From Linderina pennispora (taxonomy: Eukaryota; Kickxellomycota; Kickxellomycetes; Kickxellales; Kickxellaceae): a stretch of DNA of 64,000 nt. The translations under genes and the position numbers were made by a program. The stretch's first letter is position 1. Each line of letters starts with the position of its first letter. Under the pieces are notes generated by a model. It saw nothing but the letters and a program-made list of their open reading frames with translations. It did no database searches and had not been told where the DNA came from. The stretch lies in the NCBI RefSeq assembly GCF_002104995.1, contig NW_024468256.1:454001-518000 (forward strand). Direction: 5' to 3'. This document shows, piece after piece, positions 63,723 through 64,000 of this stretch.

Positions 63723-64000
63723 CTATACCCGCTTGGCCCGCTTCGACACCCTTGTAGGCAGAGCGGTTGCAGCACCAGTAGCAGAGGCTGGATGATTTGC
63801 TGGCGTGGCAGCCCTCGGCACGGGGCGCCTACGACGCGCCTTGGGCTTGGTAGCAGCCTTGGCTGCACTTTGCATATGGGCCGTCTCTGCCGGGCGCTCT
63901 GGCGATATTGGTCGTTTGCGCAAGGCATGGCCGCCGACAATGACGGCCGCAATGGCAGTGTCTTCCACAGCCGGCGCCTCAGCCTTGCGGTTTGCGGGCA
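63723..64000 (-). CDS. Basic Ala/Pro/Arg-rich protein, C-terminal part only
   Basis: The open frame runs off the right edge. The visible 92 residues are rich in Ala, Pro, Arg and Lys with no membrane segment. Basic clusters KPKARRRRPVP and a final VSKRAKRV resemble nuclear-localisation signals, so a nuclear protein is likely. PISPERPAE could be a proline-directed phosphorylation site. No domain is visible, so the family cannot be named. The stop at 63723 lies about 275 bp from the acyltransferase start on the same strand. Confidence 0.6.
   Translation of the reverse strand, partial: PANRKAEAPAVEDTAIAAVIVGGHALRKRPISPERPAETAHMQSAAKAATKPKARRRRPVPRAATPANHPASATGAATALPTRVSKRAKRV

Noticed and set aside
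1-64000. CRISPR arrays, insertion sequences, retrotransposons
   Set aside because: No regularly spaced identical repeats, transposase or reverse-transcriptase motifs, or long terminal repeats were seen. The repeats present are coding low-complexity tracts.

Overview
The window is eukaryotic and almost certainly fungal. It carries a fungal type I fatty acid synthase with beta-type and alpha-type domains fused in one gene, CLF1, ELP1, NIC96, eIF3m, a fungal-style 7TM receptor, a GH37 trehalase and several GPI-type wall proteins. Genes are compact. The four introns I can place inside coding sequence are short (80-94 nt, GT..AG), and TATA boxes often lie 75-260 bp before the start codon. Fused FAS, sparse short introns and TATA-led compact genes suggest an early-diverging fungus such as the Kickxellales, but this is inference.

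Layout. 1-7.8 kb: the beta half and ACP region of a fused FAS (minus strand, running off the left edge), with altered acetyltransferase and enoyl-reductase active sites. 8.8-18.6 kb: mitochondrial L15, a 7TM receptor, CLF1, an alpha-arrestin and a Cid1-type nucleotidyltransferase. 19.3-28.8 kb: secreted trehalase, a Lys/Asp/Gly-rich GPI-type protein, an SLC35F-type transporter, a 58-residue zinc-finger protein, DSK2, a UPF0643-like protein and an SDR. 29.9-38.6 kb: four secreted or wall-type low-complexity proteins, interrupted by a 3-hydroxyisobutyrate-dehydrogenase-like enzyme and a phytanoyl-CoA-dioxygenase-like enzyme. 38.8-56.2 kb: ELP1, cytosolic IleRS, a small secreted protein, tRNA-Arg(CCU), eIF3m, an Atg14/UVRAG-like protein, a KDM3-type demethylase and NIC96. 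56.2-64 kb: a gene-poor stretch, a FAS ketosynthase remnant with a nonsense codon, a small TATA-led ORF, a P450, a BAHD-type acyltransferase and the end of a basic protein.

How genes relate. ELP1, tRNA-Arg, IleRS and eIF3m serve translation. The FAS gene, the KS remnant, the P450 and the acyltransferase could belong to lipid-derived metabolism, but about 50 kb of housekeeping genes separates the FAS gene from the rest.

A property of the whole window: many genes are interrupted by single-base frameshifts. Where both sides can be matched to a family or repeat, almost every one needs one base to be dropped (net +1 insertion). These are dense in the FAS and wall-protein genes and absent from several housekeeping genes. 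Gene boundaries below span such breaks; I treat the loci as single genes and state the breaks.
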